A stretch of DNA of 64,000 nucleotides from Firmicutes bacterium M10-2 (GCA_000403415.2 KE159696.1:31525-95524), one strand, 5' to 3'. Numbered from the stretch's first letter, positions 41,588 to 51,551 are shown. Notes: a model not told the origin generated them from the sequence alone. A program made the numbers and translations.

Positions 41588-43028
41588 AATCCGTAAACTT
41601 ATCGTAAAATTCCATACTTTCCAATACCGATGTATCTACAATCGGATTATCGTCTAGGCGTAAAGCTTCCAGCAGCTTCAAATCCTTAAGCGGCGATACA
41701 TCCGTGATGTAGTTTGCCTTCAATGTCAAGGAACGCAAGTACTTCAAATTGGCAAGCGGCGTCAGATCGGTGATCGCGTTGTGATCCAATCGCAAATACG
41801 ATACGTATTCGAGGTGTTCGAGCGGGTGCAGATCATTGATGACATTATTGTAAAGATCGATGATACAGAGATTTTCCAAATTTTTCAAAGGAGAAATATC
41901 GTGCACATCATTATTTTCCAAGGAAAGAATTGCCAGATTCTTCATATCTTTCAGACAATCGATATTTCGCACCTGATTGCGTCCGATATTAAGTTCAACA
42001 ATATTTTTATCATCTTTGAGCACTTCGATATTTGCGATCCGGTTAGTAAAAAGATCAAGGCTTTCCAGCTTATGCGCATTTTTCAAAAAATTGATATGAG
42101 TCAATTGACAAAATTCCGCTTTCAGGATCTCCAGATTTTTTACATTATAAAAGTCATTGGTGTGATGCAATTCGTTTTTCGAAACATTAAGCACGAGCAG
42201 ATTCGGCATATGATTGAGCAATCTCATATCATGAAATCCTGTTTGTTCCATAGAAAGCTCTTCAAGCTTTGGCAAGTTCTTCAGAAATTCAAAGCTGTTC
42301 GGAGTGTTGAAATTCATATTCAGCTTTCTCAAAGCCGGAAACTGGACCAAAATCGTATAATCTTTTAAATACGGACAGTTGGAAACGTTCAATTCATGCA
42401 AATTGTTCATTGCCAGCAACGGCGAGATATCGCTCATCAAATTGGTCGAAAGATTCAGGCTTTCCAAATTTGACAAATACGTCAGATCATCGATATTAAA
42501 TCGGCGCATTCCCGACATATCGAGTTTTTTCAAATGCTTCAATGTACCGAGAAGCGAGTAGTTAAACGGTCCGTTTTCGGTATTGATATTGAGCTGTTCG
42601 AGTTTCTTGCAATGAATGATGTATTCAAGCGAATCGATCTTTGCTTTTTTCAAATCAAGAACCTCCAGGTGCAGCATCCCCGCGATACTTGAAATATCCA
42701 TCGTATACAAATTATTTCGCGAAATATTCAGCTTCTTAAGTTGACGATACCCATGCAGCGCTTGAATATCTCTTAATTGGTTGCTCGATACATCAAGGGT
42801 AAGGACATTACGTAATCCTTTAATTGGCTCAAGAGTTTGCAGCGCGTTTCCGGACGCATCCAAATATTCCAGATTTTCCGCATATTGAAGCCCTTCCAAC
42901 GATTCGATTTCCATATCGGGTACTTCCAAATGAATAAGCTCGGTCATCATTTCGGGGGTGAGCTCTTCGGGTGTCGTTCTAAGATTTCGTGCTACGGCAT
43001 TGCGTAGAGCCTCATCTTTAATGAACAT
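41586..43028 (-). CDS. Leucine-rich-repeat protein without secretion signal
   Basis: A 480-residue protein built from about eighteen 21-23-residue leucine-rich repeats of the SDS22/internalin type (LxxLxxLxLxxNxIxDIxPL), for example LYNNVINDLHPLEHLEYVSYLRLDHN. A 50-residue helical cap precedes them. There is no signal peptide, sorting motif or membrane helix, so it is probably cytoplasmic and a protein-binding scaffold of unknown partner. AGGAGG precedes the ATG. It is single, between the terminator and the cold-shock gene. Confidence 0.88.
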   Translation of the reverse strand: MFIKDEALRNAVARNLRTTPEELTPEMMTELIHLEVPDMEIESLEGLQYAENLEYLDASGNALQTLEPIKGLRNVLTLDVSSNQLRDIQALHGYRQLKKLNISRNNLYTMDISSIAGMLHLEVLDLKKAKIDSLEYIIHCKKLEQLNINTENGPFNYSLLGTLKHLKKLDMSGMRRFNIDDLTYLSNLESLNLSTNLMSDISPLLAMNNLHELNVSNCPYLKDYTILVQFPALRKLNMNFNTPNSFEFLKNLPKLEELSMEQTGFHDMRLLNHMPNLLVLNVSKNELHHTNDFYNVKNLEILKAEFCQLTHINFLKNAHKLESLDLFTNRIANIEVLKDDKNIVELNIGRNQVRNIDCLKDMKNLAILSLENNDVHDISPLKNLENLCIIDLYNNVINDLHPLEHLEYVSYLRLDHNAITDLTPLANLKYLRSLTLKANYITDVSPLKDLKLLEALRLDDNPIVDTSVLESMEFYDKFTD

Positions 43029-43101
43029 AAATATAACCTCCTGTACTTGTTTGACTTCATTATAATCTTTTTTTCTCCGGTTTGCATTCTTCGATCCTGT
43101 G

Positions 43102-43130
43102 TTGTTTGTTTTTTTGAATTTTGTTATAAT
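43102..43130 (+). promoter_or_regulatory. Upstream promoter of the cold-shock gene
   Basis: TTGTTT (43102-43107), a 17-bp spacer and TATAAT (43125-43130), about 200 nt before the coding region. Confidence 0.5.
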
Positions 43131-43200
43131 TTTTTCAAAGTCAGCGCCTATTTTGTGTGCTTTTTCTTATAACATTTTTCCAACGATTTTTAAAAATTGT

Positions 43201-43229
43201 TTGACTCTTTGTTATAGGAAACGTATAAT
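43201..43229 (+). promoter_or_regulatory. Main promoter of the cold-shock gene, with long leader
   Basis: TTGACT (43201-43206), a 17-bp spacer and a perfect TATAAT (43224-43229). The resulting leader is about 97 nt, typical of cold-shock mRNAs whose 5' UTR folds in a temperature-dependent way, and ends with a GGGGGG ribosome-binding site. The 304-bp gap upstream of the gene holds both promoters and nothing else I can see. Confidence 0.75.
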
Positions 43230-43332
43230 TACCATAGGGATAGCCTCATTGTTCTTATTTTAGTATCCTATTGTTGACGTACGATATTAAAATCTCTATA
43301 ACAATTTTTCAGGCATTCCGGGGGGTTATACT

Positions 43333-43545
43333 ATGAACACAGGTAAAGTAAAATGGTTTAATGCCGAAAAAGGGTATGGATTCATTACCGGTGAAGATGG
43401 GAAGGATATTTTTGTTCATTACTCATCAATCAATGCAGATGGATTCAAGACTCTTGAAGAAGGCCAAACTGTCACTTACGACGTGATTGAAAGCAATCGC
43501 GGACAACAAGCAAGCAAAGTTACCGTAGTTAGCACAGCGGCGTAA
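43333..43545 (+). CDS. Cold-shock protein (CspA family)
   Basis: A 70-residue cold-shock domain protein that binds single-stranded RNA and DNA. Both RNP motifs are present: KGYGFITG (RNP1) and DIFVHYS (RNP2), in [17 protein letters not shown]. It fits the size of CspA/CspB. It has two tandem promoters, a long leader and a strong terminator. Confidence 0.97.
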   Translation: MNTGKVKWFNAEKGYGFITGEDGKDIFVHYSSINADGFKTLEEGQTVTYDVIESNRGQQASKVTVVSTAA

Positions 43546-43575
43546 GTAAAAAGGAAGAAAACCATAAGTCAGCAG

Positions 43576-43604
43576 GCGCATGAAATTTCATGCGCTTTTT
43601 TTTT
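43576..43604 (+). terminator. Rho-independent terminator after the cold-shock gene
   Basis: A 10-bp perfect palindrome GCGCATGAAA/TTTCATGCGC (43576-43595) followed by T9. Confidence 0.92.
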
Positions 43605-43620
43605 CAGGGGGAGAGAAATA

Positions 43621-44085
43621 ATGGAACGATATCAATTTGTTAAGGATCATGTTTATGGTTCCTTCCAAAAAATCGATAATGAACTGCTTCGCACTGCAGC
43701 AATAACCCACACCAACAGCGTGGATAACTGTATTACCCTTTTAGCCATATCGAGAGGACTTTCTTTAGAGCTGGCAAAGATTGCGGCTTTGCTTCACGAT
43801 TTCGCGCAATACACGCAAAATTGTCCGCATAAAGATCATGCTCGGCTTTCCGCTCTTTACGGACATCAATTTTTGGAAAACAGCAAAAAATTCAAAATGC
43901 GCGAAATTGATGAGATCACCTATATGATCGGCCAACATTCTTATAAGAACCATATCGATTCGCCAATGTGCGAACTTCTCAAAGATGCGGATGTTCTTGC
44001 AAGATTCATGGAAGATCCTTATCAAATGTTCACCGGCTCAAAAAAAGAGCGCCTGCTCAATGCATGCGCTGATCTTAATTCATGA
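43621..44085 (+). CDS. HD-domain phosphohydrolase-like protein
   Basis: A 154-residue protein with the HD-superfamily metal site: an early His (THTNSVDN), then LLHDFAQYTQ, then later His (HKDHARLS, GQHSYKNH) and Asp (LLKDADVLARF). The size and motif order resemble small YqeK-like or generic HD hydrolases acting on nucleotides or phosphate esters; the substrate is unknown. GGGGGAGAG precedes the ATG. Its 3' end overlaps the convergent gene at 44075 by 11 bp. Confidence 0.82.
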   Translation: MERYQFVKDHVYGSFQKIDNELLRTAAITHTNSVDNCITLLAISRGLSLELAKIAALLHDFAQYTQNCPHKDHARLSALYGHQFLENSKKFKMREIDEITYMIGQHSYKNHIDSPMCELLKDADVLARFMEDPYQMFTGSKKERLLNACADLNS

Positions 44086-45142
44086 ATTCATGAAATGTGA
44101 CATAATGCAGTTCGACTTTCGGATCGAGCTGCTTTTTTATTTGTTCAAACGCTTTTTCAAAGCCTTCCGGATCATAAACAATCCAATCGATATAAGAAAA
44201 GCTCTTTCCCATCGCTCCGCCAATCACCTTGCCTAAATTGAGTTTGGAAATCGTTCCGTCCAGCTGTTTGGACAATTCCTGTCGGAACAAAGCGTTATCC
44301 TTTCCTTGAAACGGATTTGCATAATAAATGTATCCGTATTCCCCTTCCTTGGCTTTCAGATCTAAAAGAACATCATTTTTTTCTCCTAAGGTTTCTTCAA
44401 CGAGCATCGGATGCGTCGTAAAAATGATCTTCATATCTTTTCGCAAGGAATCATGTGCGAAATCCTGATTCGGTTCATAAATCGAATAAATATCAAGAGG
44501 AGAAGAATATTCTTTCCAACGATTTTGTTCGATTGTATCCTGCATTAACGAATAAAAATCAACTAAATTGCAGAAATCCTTCGTATCTCCTAAAGGTGCA
44601 GTTAACGGTTCGACCGAAGAAATATAGGCTTCATAATACGTTTGCCCGATTGCAAGCTCCAACAAATACATACTCATCTCTTTAGTGTATTCATCATTTT
44701 CGATTAATTGATATCCCGGACAATACATCTTGACCTCGAAAGTTTGAGATTGCGGCTCGATCTCGTAAAAGACATACAAATCAGCTAGAGTATATGTCTC
44801 ATCTTTGATCTGCACGGCAGCTTCGATTGCTTTTTGAGATAAAGGCTGCAGCACCGCATTGATACGCCATGTTTTCTTCACATTGTCGGGTGCCATTTTT
44901 TTGATTTGCGCAGCAATATACTGGCTCGTTTTATTCGGTCCCGGATCAATGGTCATTTCGAAATCTTCGCTGACATCTTCCACGAAAAAACTACATCCGC
45001 TGATCGAATTGACTTCTTCGTTCAATCCGCCGACAATTTCATTAATTATGTCATATTCTTTCTTGATTAATGCATTTTCCAAATCAGATTGCTCATCTTC
45101 AAATCGTTCCCAAAATTTCCGAATATTTGTGATCACACTCAT
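44075..45142 (-). CDS. Hypothetical protein at the end of the suf operon
   Basis: A 355-residue soluble, acidic protein without signal or membrane segments. It starts with a helix (IRKFWERFEDEQSDLENALIK), and the centre is mixed alpha/beta with many aromatic residues. I do not recognise a family. It has a GGAGAA ribosome-binding site and begins 20 bp after the cyclo-ligase stop on the same strand, so it is probably the last gene of the suf transcript. No iron or cluster motif (Cys-rich stretch) is present. Confidence 0.6.
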   Translation of the reverse strand: MSVITNIRKFWERFEDEQSDLENALIKKEYDIINEIVGGLNEEVNSISGCSFFVEDVSEDFEMTIDPGPNKTSQYIAAQIKKMAPDNVKKTWRINAVLQPLSQKAIEAAVQIKDETYTLADLYVFYEIEPQSQTFEVKMYCPGYQLIENDEYTKEMSMYLLELAIGQTYYEAYISSVEPLTAPLGDTKDFCNLVDFYSLMQDTIEQNRWKEYSSPLDIYSIYEPNQDFAHDSLRKDMKIIFTTHPMLVEETLGEKNDVLLDLKAKEGEYGYIYYANPFQGKDNALFRQELSKQLDGTISKLNLGKVIGGAMGKSFSYIDWIVYDPEGFEKAFEQIKKQLDPKVELHYVTFHEFMN

Positions 45143-45162
45143 AATTGTTCTCCAATTTCTTT

Positions 45163-45690
45163 TTATTGTGCCCTACCTATGTCTTTTTCAGTTTCTCGAT
45201 CGATGATCCGTGTTTCGGTCACGATCATATCCATCTTCTGATCAAAACGATTGGGTACGTAATCGCTTACTTCCTGCATATCAAAAGCAACACCGATCTT
45301 CAGTCCTTGAAAATCTTTAAGATAACGGTCGTAATATCCTTTTCCGTAACCAATCCGATAAGGATATTGAAATGCGACCATAGGAACCAGCATCACATCA
45401 ATCTTGGCTTTATCGACTTCTTCCGTTCCTGAAGGTTCCATGATTCCTAGGGTGCCTTTTTCTAAATGATCGGGTGCAAGAAAGATCATTGTCTGATCAT
45501 CGATGATTTTCGGTATATAGTCCAACGCAATCTCCTTTAGAGATGCCTCTCCTCGTATGGCCATATAGCCGGCAACTGATTTCCCTTGTAAAAAAGGCAA
45601 AAGCTTTTCGACAATTGCCTTTTCTTTTCGGGTTCGATCTTTGATGATCTTTCTTTCTTCAATGATTTGTTTTCTATCCAATGGAATCAC
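45163..45690 (-). CDS. 5-formyltetrahydrofolate cyclo-ligase
   Basis: A 175-residue MTHFS-family enzyme (YgfA/YqgN) that converts 5-formyl-THF to 5,10-methenyl-THF with ATP. The signature [13 protein letters not shown] lies near residue 111, and an N-terminal basic helix ([19 protein letters not shown]) corresponds to the usual opening. It overlaps the 3' end of sufB by 17 bp, so it is translated with the suf genes. Confidence 0.92.
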   Translation of the reverse strand: MIPLDRKQIIEERKIIKDRTRKEKAIVEKLLPFLQGKSVAGYMAIRGEASLKEIALDYIPKIIDDQTMIFLAPDHLEKGTLGIMEPSGTEEVDKAKIDVMLVPMVAFQYPYRIGYGKGYYDRYLKDFQGLKIGVAFDMQEVSDYVPNRFDQKMDMIVTETRIIDRETEKDIGRAQ

Positions 45691-47077
45691 TCATATCCAA
45701 CTTGAGGAGCTGATTGAGCTCGACCGCGTATTCCATCGGCAGCTCTCTTGTAAATGGTTCCAAAAAGCCCATAACAATCATTTCGGTCGCTTTGGATTTC
45801 GTCAGACCACGTGACATTAAATAGAACAATTGTTCTTCGGAAATGTTCGAAACGGTTGCTTCATGCTCGATCTGACTTGTTTTTGAAAATGATTTATTCA
45901 GTGGGATCGTATCTGAACGCGATTGTTTATCCAGAATCAGAGTATCGCATTCCACCTTGCTTTTGGCATATTCTGCATTTTTCGTATGCACGACCCATCC
46001 TCGGTAGTTTACTTCCCCGCCATTACGGGCAACCGATTTTGAGATAATATTACTGGAAGTATGTGGTGCGAGATGGATCATCTTCGCTCCTGCATCTTGT
46101 TTCTGACCTTCTCCCGCCACCGCAATGGAAATACAAGTCCCTTTCGCATACGGTTCGGCAAGAATGCAGGCCGGATATTTCATATTGATATAGCTTCCGA
46201 TATTTCCGTCAATCCATTCCATATGGCCGTTTTCAAACACCTTCGCTCGTTTTGTGACAAGATTGATAATGTTGTTGGACCAATTTTGCACCGTTGAATA
46301 CCGACATGTCGCGTTTTTATGGACAAAAATTTCCACCACCGCAGCATGCAAGGAATCTTTTGAATAGGTCGGAGCCGTACATCCTTCGACATAATGCACA
46401 TCGGCACCTTCATCTACGATGATGAGAGTCCGCTCAAATTGACCCATCTGCATGGAGTTGATCCGGAAATACGATTGAAGGGGTTTTTCGAGCTTGACCC
46501 CTTTAGGCACATAGATAAATGATCCTCCCGACCATACGGCTGTGTTTAATGCAGCGTATTTATTGTCAGAATAAGGAACAAGTTTTCCAAAGTATTCTTT
46601 GACAAGTTCCGGATGCTCTCTCAAGGCCGAATCAGTATCTAGGAAAATGACGCCTTTTTCTTCGACTTCTTCAAGCATATTGTGATAGACGACTTCCGAT
46701 TCGTATTGAGTGGATACACCGGCTAAAAATTTTTGCTCGGCTTCCGGGATTCCTAAACGTTCAAATGTATCACGAATTGTTTCCGGAACTTCATCCCATG
46801 ATTTTTCCTGCTTATCGCTTGGCTTGATGTAATACGTGTAGTCATCAAAATCGATTTGGGACAGATCCGGTCCCCAGTCGGGATTTTTTTGATCAACAAA
46901 AGAATGATAGGCCTTCAAGCGAATATCAAGCATCCATTCCGGCTCTTTCTTAATCTTTGAAATTTCCCGTACGGTTTCCTCCGTTAATCCTTTATTGGTC
47001 TTAAATACAGATACATCTTTATCGTGGAATCCATATTCATATTCAGAGGAAACCGGAATATCTTTTTTATTTTCCAT
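45674..47077 (-). CDS. sufB: Fe-S cluster assembly protein SufB
   Basis: A 467-residue SufB, the scaffold of the SufBCD complex on which Fe-S clusters are built. Conserved parts include [15 protein letters not shown], a [11 protein letters not shown] stretch, HYVEGCTAP with the scaffold Cys, and the C-terminal [27 protein letters not shown] shared with SufD. The start at 47077 is chosen because AAGGAGG lies upstream; it overlaps the sufU end by 11 bp. Confidence 0.97.
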   Translation of the reverse strand: MENKKDIPVSSEYEYGFHDKDVSVFKTNKGLTEETVREISKIKKEPEWMLDIRLKAYHSFVDQKNPDWGPDLSQIDFDDYTYYIKPSDKQEKSWDEVPETIRDTFERLGIPEAEQKFLAGVSTQYESEVVYHNMLEEVEEKGVIFLDTDSALREHPELVKEYFGKLVPYSDNKYAALNTAVWSGGSFIYVPKGVKLEKPLQSYFRINSMQMGQFERTLIIVDEGADVHYVEGCTAPTYSKDSLHAAVVEIFVHKNATCRYSTVQNWSNNIINLVTKRAKVFENGHMEWIDGNIGSYINMKYPACILAEPYAKGTCISIAVAGEGQKQDAGAKMIHLAPHTSSNIISKSVARNGGEVNYRGWVVHTKNAEYAKSKVECDTLILDKQSRSDTIPLNKSFSKTSQIEHEATVSNISEEQLFYLMSRGLTKSKATEMIVMGFLEPFTRELPMEYAVELNQLLKLDMSDSIG

Positions 47078-47522
47078 CCTTTTCCTCCTTTTCTTCATCG
47101 ATCAATTGTTGAAGAGCATTCCAGCCAATTGTTGCACACTTTATACGATTGGCCTGACGTCCAACATTTTGAAACGCGATGGCTTCATCCAAAAGCTCTT
47201 CGTCGTATTCTTTTTCGTCAACCATAGCCATGTAGTTGTCGATGATTTCCTGCGCTTCTTCCAGCGATTTGTCTTTGACCAGTTCCGACATAATATCGGT
47301 TGCCGAAGTCGAAATCGCGCAAGCAACGCCGTCAAAAGCAACATCTTTAATGGTGCCATCTTTGAATTTCGCCTGAACGGTAATGTCATCAATGCACGAA
47401 TCGCTGGCCATATGTTTTGATCGATATTCAGGGTCATTGTTCAATTCTCTCTTATTTCTCGGATATTGATAATGATCCATGATGATATCCCGCAGCATTG
47501 CTGCGTCGATATTTGTTGCCAT
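47067..47522 (-). CDS. sufU: SufU, zinc-dependent sulfurtransferase partner of SufS
   Basis: A 151-residue IscU-like SufU that takes sulfur from SufS in Gram-positive bacteria. The zinc ligands appear as SDSCIDD (Cys and Asp), VACAIST and [16 protein letters not shown] is the family opening. The insertion between the second and third Cys ([18 protein letters not shown]) is typical of SufU against IscU. GGAGG precedes the ATG. Confidence 0.95.
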   Translation of the reverse strand: MATNIDAAMLRDIIMDHYQYPRNKRELNNDPEYRSKHMASDSCIDDITVQAKFKDGTIKDVAFDGVACAISTSATDIMSELVKDKSLEEAQEIIDNYMAMVDEKEYDEELLDEAIAFQNVGRQANRIKCATIGWNALQQLIDEEKEEKDGK

Positions 47523-47537
47523 AAATTTATTCCTCCT

Positions 47538-48791
47538 TTAAAAGAATATGTCGAGACAAGTCTCGAAGGAGGCTTCCTTCAACGCTTCGACAAATTTATC
47601 GATGTCTTCGAATGTATTGTAAAAGTATACGCTTGCCCGGCATGTTCCGGGTACTTGAAGTACTTCACCTAACAATTTAGCGCAATGCTCGCCGCTTCGA
47701 ATCGCAATTCCTTTTGTATTCAAAAAGCTTGCCACATCTTGAGGGAAGATGATCTTCCCGTTGTCATATACATTGAACGTAATGATACCGCTTTGCGCAT
47801 CTGCGTTGTATACTTTGACTTTTTCAACATCTTTGATTTTTTCTAAAAAGTAACGTTTGAGTTCTAATTCATAGCGGTGAATGTTTTCTTTTCCTAAATG
47901 ATTGATATATTTCATAGCAGCCGCCAAACCAAGAGCTCCTTCGATCGGCTGTGTTCCGCTTTCATATTTCAGCGGTGTCTTTTTCAGCGATACTTTCCCG
48001 CACTTGTTAAAACGCGCATTGGATTCTCCTCCAAAAAACGCGGGTGTCAAAGCTTCAAGCAGCTCAAACTTTCCGTAAAGGACACCGATTCCTGTCGGAG
48101 CACACATTTTATGTCCCGAAAAACAGAAAAAGTCCACATCGAGATCTTGCACATCCACAGGAAGATGGGCGACGGACTGTGCGCCATCAACCACAACCTT
48201 GATTCCATGATCGTGCGCGATCTTGGTGATTTCCTTAATCGGAGCTTCATATCCTAAAACGTTTGTAACTTGAGCGATCGACACTACCTTTACTTGATCG
48301 GTAATGGCTTTTTCGAAATTTTCGGCAGTGAGTCGTCCTTTTTCATCAAGAGGAATATACTCAACTTTGATATTTTTCGGTTTTCCCGCTTCCATCCAAG
48401 GCAAAACATTCGAGGCATGTTCCGCTACAGTTGACAAGACAACATCTCCGTCATTCAGCCATTGATCGGTAATCGTCATAGCGAGCACATTCAAGCTTTC
48501 TGTCGTTCCTGAAGTAAAGACGATTTCTTCCACTCGTTTGGCATGAATAAATTCCTGAGTGATTTTTCGGGCTTGTTCATAGGCATAATCAACCTGAGCG
48601 CTCATTTCATAATCGCCTCGATGAGCATTTGCTCCTAAATACGTATAGTAATGCACAACCGCATCAATCATTGTTTTCGGTTTTAAAGTCGTTGCGCAAT
48701 TATCCAGATAAATAAGCGGATGGTTGCACATTTCCCTTTTCAGGATCGGAAAATCTTCACGGATCTTTTCGATGTTTTCTTTAATGTCCAT
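47538..48791 (-). CDS. sufS: Cysteine desulfurase SufS
   Basis: A 417-residue PLP-dependent group II cysteine desulfurase. The PLP lysine is in FCFSGHKMCAPTGIGVLYG, NCATTLKP is the opening motif, and the active-site Cys lies in AIRSGEHCAKLL near residue 371. I chose the ATG at 48791, which follows AAGGAAGG and fits the family N-terminus, over a start 183 bp upstream. It overlaps sufD by 11 bp. Confidence 0.97.
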   Translation of the reverse strand: MDIKENIEKIREDFPILKREMCNHPLIYLDNCATTLKPKTMIDAVVHYYTYLGANAHRGDYEMSAQVDYAYEQARKITQEFIHAKRVEEIVFTSGTTESLNVLAMTITDQWLNDGDVVLSTVAEHASNVLPWMEAGKPKNIKVEYIPLDEKGRLTAENFEKAITDQVKVVSIAQVTNVLGYEAPIKEITKIAHDHGIKVVVDGAQSVAHLPVDVQDLDVDFFCFSGHKMCAPTGIGVLYGKFELLEALTPAFFGGESNARFNKCGKVSLKKTPLKYESGTQPIEGALGLAAAMKYINHLGKENIHRYELELKRYFLEKIKDVEKVKVYNADAQSGIITFNVYDNGKIIFPQDVASFLNTKGIAIRSGEHCAKLLGEVLQVPGTCRASVYFYNTFEDIDKFVEALKEASFETCLDIFF

Positions 48792-49569
48792 ACATTCCAA
48801 CCTTCCTTTCCATTTCTTCTCGAACGGTTTCACGCAGTGTTTCATCTTCAATCTTACGGATGAGTGGCATAAAATATCCGACACTGAGCAATCCCATAGC
48901 CATTTCTTTGTCAAGTCCTCGGGATTGCAGATAATACAATTGATTTTCATCGGGTTCGCCGATCGTAAGGGCATGGCTTGCTTTTACATCGTTTTCATCA
49001 ATCAGCAAAAGCGGAATGACTTTTGCGTTCCCATCGCTTCCTAAAGTCAAGACTCGCGTTTCCTGATGGGAAGCAGATTGAAAGGCACCTTTTTCGATAT
49101 TTCCGTTCGCGACCATTTCGTAATTTGAATGATCGAACAGGACAGCAAAATTATGCATATGACCGCTGGTATGTGCAGATGTATGCTTAATTTCGATATT
49201 TCCCTTTTTAGAAGCCGTTTTGACAAGCTGGGCCATCGAATTGTCAATCGAAGCCCCTTCTTCGATCAAATGGATATGTTCATCTATTTCGACTTCTGTA
49301 TCTTCAAGATCAAGTAAAGACAAATCGACATGTGCGTTTGCTTTGACATCGCCTTTAATTTCAATATGAACTTTTTCTTTCGCCATATTTCGAATGAAAA
49401 GATGTAACTTCGAGCTTTCCATGACCTCAAGATCAATCGTCAGCTTTCCTTCTTTGACGATATTGATCATCGTATGGGCAATGGATCTGGGAATCACAAT
49501 GATTTTAAGCTGTTCATCGCCGGTTTCGATCGTATCATGGACAACATCTTCATAAATACGTTCTACCAT
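48781..49569 (-). CDS. sufD: SufD, short form
   Basis: A 262-residue SufD, partner of SufB and SufC. It keeps the beta-helix core and the C-terminal GEPDENQLYYLQSRGLDKEMAMGLLSVGYFMPLI. It lacks roughly the first 150 residues of long SufD proteins (about 420-440 aa). The 2-bp gap to sufC and the direct start leave no room for a missing N-terminus, so the gene is naturally short, not broken. Confidence 0.92.
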   Translation of the reverse strand: MVERIYEDVVHDTIETGDEQLKIIVIPRSIAHTMINIVKEGKLTIDLEVMESSKLHLFIRNMAKEKVHIEIKGDVKANAHVDLSLLDLEDTEVEIDEHIHLIEEGASIDNSMAQLVKTASKKGNIEIKHTSAHTSGHMHNFAVLFDHSNYEMVANGNIEKGAFQSASHQETRVLTLGSDGNAKVIPLLLIDENDVKASHALTIGEPDENQLYYLQSRGLDKEMAMGLLSVGYFMPLIRKIEDETLRETVREEMERKVGMYGH

Positions 49570-49571
49570 GA

Positions 49572-50390
49572 TTATTTGCTCCTTTTGGCTCCGCAGCTTC
49601 CTAAAGAAATCGGTCTTGCTTTTTCTTCTTCGCGAGTCGCTTTGACATTGTATTCTTTTTCGATCCAGTCATATCCTTCTTTGTCGATTTTTTCAATCAG
49701 TTCCGGTCCCCCCGAAACAACGATGCGTCCATCAATTAAAATATGGGCATGGGTCGGTTTCAAATAATCTAAAAATCTTGCATAGTGAGAAACGATGATC
49801 ATACCCATATTCGTTTCTTTCTGGCATGTATCGATTGCATCGGCTACAATGCGCAAAGCATCCACATCGAGCCCGGAATCAATCTCATCAAGCATAGCCA
49901 AAGTCGGTTTGAGCAACATCATTTGAACGATCTCGTTTCGCTTCTTTTCTCCTCCGGAAAATCCATCGTTCAGGAAACGATGCGCCAAGTCCGGCTTCAT
50001 TTCGAGTGTGTTGATCGCTTTGTCCATTTCCTTGATAAATTTGAACAAAGAAATCGGCTTTTCATTTCGTGCATTGATTGCAGTTCTTAAAAAGTCAGAG
50101 TTCGTCACGCCGGGAACTTCGCTTGGATACTGCATTCCCAAAAACAAACCCAGACGACTTCTTTCATCGACCGACATAGACAGGATATCCTTTCCGTCAT
50201 ATGTGATCGAACCTTTGGTCACAATAAATTTAGGGTTTCCCATGATCGCCGCCAACAGAGTACTTTTTCCGTTTCCGTTTGGTCCCATAAGGGCGTGGCG
50301 TTCATTGGAATCAACCTCGAGATCGAGGCCTTTTAATATTTCTTTATCCTCTACTTTCACGTGTAGATCTTTAACTATTAATTTCGGCAT
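49572..50390 (-). CDS. sufC: Fe-S cluster assembly ATPase SufC
   Basis: A 272-residue ABC-type ATPase that drives the SufBCD scaffold. Walker A is GPNGNGKST, the signature region is GFSGGEKKRNEIVQM, Walker B is LAMLDEIDSGLDVDAL, and the switch His is VSHYARFLDYLKP. The ATG at 50390 is preferred over starts up to 69 bp upstream because AGAGGT precedes it and MPKLIVKDLHV is the family start. First gene of sufCDSUB. Confidence 0.97.
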   Translation of the reverse strand: MPKLIVKDLHVKVEDKEILKGLDLEVDSNERHALMGPNGNGKSTLLAAIMGNPKFIVTKGSITYDGKDILSMSVDERSRLGLFLGMQYPSEVPGVTNSDFLRTAINARNEKPISLFKFIKEMDKAINTLEMKPDLAHRFLNDGFSGGEKKRNEIVQMMLLKPTLAMLDEIDSGLDVDALRIVADAIDTCQKETNMGMIIVSHYARFLDYLKPTHAHILIDGRIVVSGGPELIEKIDKEGYDWIEKEYNVKATREEEKARPISLGSCGAKRSK

Positions 50391-50415
50391 ATTGATACCT
50401 CTTTTCATGGACTTA

Positions 50416-50444
50416 ATCATAACAAACTTCATGTCAAATCTCAA
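50416..50444 (-). promoter_or_regulatory. Promoter of the suf operon
   Basis: TTGAGA (50444-50439), a 17-bp spacer and TATGAT (50421-50416), 26 bp before the sufC ATG. No clear operator repeat was seen. Confidence 0.55.
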
Positions 50445-50466
50445 TGTTTTCAATCTCATGGCCGAA

Positions 50467-50495
50467 TTGCTTTTTATGGGTAAATCCTCTATAAT
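50467..50495 (+). promoter_or_regulatory. Promoter of the PrsA-like pair
   Basis: TTGCTT (50467-50472), a 17-bp spacer and a perfect TATAAT (50490-50495), divergent from suf. AAGGAGG follows before the ATG at 50529. Confidence 0.75.
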
Positions 50496-50528
50496 TGAAA
50501 GGAAATTTTAAAGAACAAGGAGGTCTAT

Positions 50529-51551
50529 ATGTCAGACTTGATTAAAGACAACTGGTTTGTCATTTTGATCGCGGTGATCATCATCGCGTTTGTCGGCTAT
50601 TTTATTTTTGATTCAAACAAAGATAATGTATCGGCAAAGTCAAGTGACGGGAAAGATGTGCTGGCTACACTGGCAGATACAGATATTACGGCAGATGAAA
50701 TGTATGAAGATTATACTCCTTTTGACGGAAATCTATTGTATAACATGTATCGGAATGCGATTGTAAGCCAAAGCGTTACGCCGACAAAAGAAATGGAAGA
50801 CGAGGCAAAATCATTAGAAAATACGATTCGTTCCCGTGTTTCTTCGCAAAACAGCGAAGTATATAAAGACGCGATCGAAGCAGAACTTGCTTCTTATGGG
50901 TATGACAGCTATGACAAATTATACGATTATTGCCTGATGACAGTTGAGCAAAAATCCATGAACAAAAAATATGTTACAGCTCATTTTGACGAATTAAAAG
51001 ATTCGATGAAAGATTCGAAAGCACGTATCGTCCGAGTAATCAAATTGGAAGTGGCAGATCCTGAAAATCTTACAGATGAAGAAAAAAAGAAACAGGAAAA
51101 TATTGATAATGCGATTGATTCGGGAACATTTGCGGATGCGGCAACCGCTTTTTCGGATGATGCGACAACTGCAGCGAAAGATGGATTGCTTGGATACATG
51201 GATTCGACTTCAAGCTCCAGTTCTTTAGGGGTTGATCAATCTTTGATCGATCAAGCTCTGGAATTAAAAGAGGGTGCAACAAGCGACTGGATCGAAGTAC
51301 AAGATCAGTCATCGGGTGTCGTTTCTTTATATAAAGTGCATGTAGATACGACTGATCTTGAAAAGATCTTCAATTCGGATGATGATACGGTTCAAGATGC
51401 TTTCTTATATTCAATACTGAACGCAACACCGGGACTTGAGGTAACTGTATTGGAAGATTCAGCCAAAAAACTCGATATCAAATTCGAAGATAAGGCTGTT
51501 CAGGAAAAAATCGAAAATTACATGGATCAATTGAAAGGAGATGCCGAATAA
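50529..51551 (+). CDS. PpiC/PrsA-like foldase with N-terminal membrane anchor
   Basis: A 340-residue extracytoplasmic protein with a single N-terminal helix (residues 8-27) and no lipobox. A SurA-like helical region follows, then a parvulin-like segment (about residues 165-275; ARIVRVIKLEVADPENLTDEEKKKQ ... DAATAFSDDATTAAKDGLLGYMDS). The parvulin active-site residues are not clearly visible, so it may be a chaperone without isomerase activity. It overlaps the next gene by one base. Low-complexity STSSSSS lies in the centre. Confidence 0.8.
   Translation: MSDLIKDNWFVILIAVIIIAFVGYFIFDSNKDNVSAKSSDGKDVLATLADTDITADEMYEDYTPFDGNLLYNMYRNAIVSQSVTPTKEMEDEAKSLENTIRSRVSSQNSEVYKDAIEAELASYGYDSYDKLYDYCLMTVEQKSMNKKYVTAHFDELKDSMKDSKARIVRVIKLEVADPENLTDEEKKKQENIDNAIDSGTFADAATAFSDDATTAAKDGLLGYMDSTSSSSSLGVDQSLIDQALELKEGATSDWIEVQDQSSGVVSLYKVHVDTTDLEKIFNSDDDTVQDAFLYSILNATPGLEVTVLEDSAKKLDIKFEDKAVQEKIENYMDQLKGDAE

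Noticed and set aside
41586..43028. Regular spacing in the LRR gene as a CRISPR-like array
   Set aside because: The periodicity is about 66 bp, degenerate and in frame; it encodes leucine-rich repeats.
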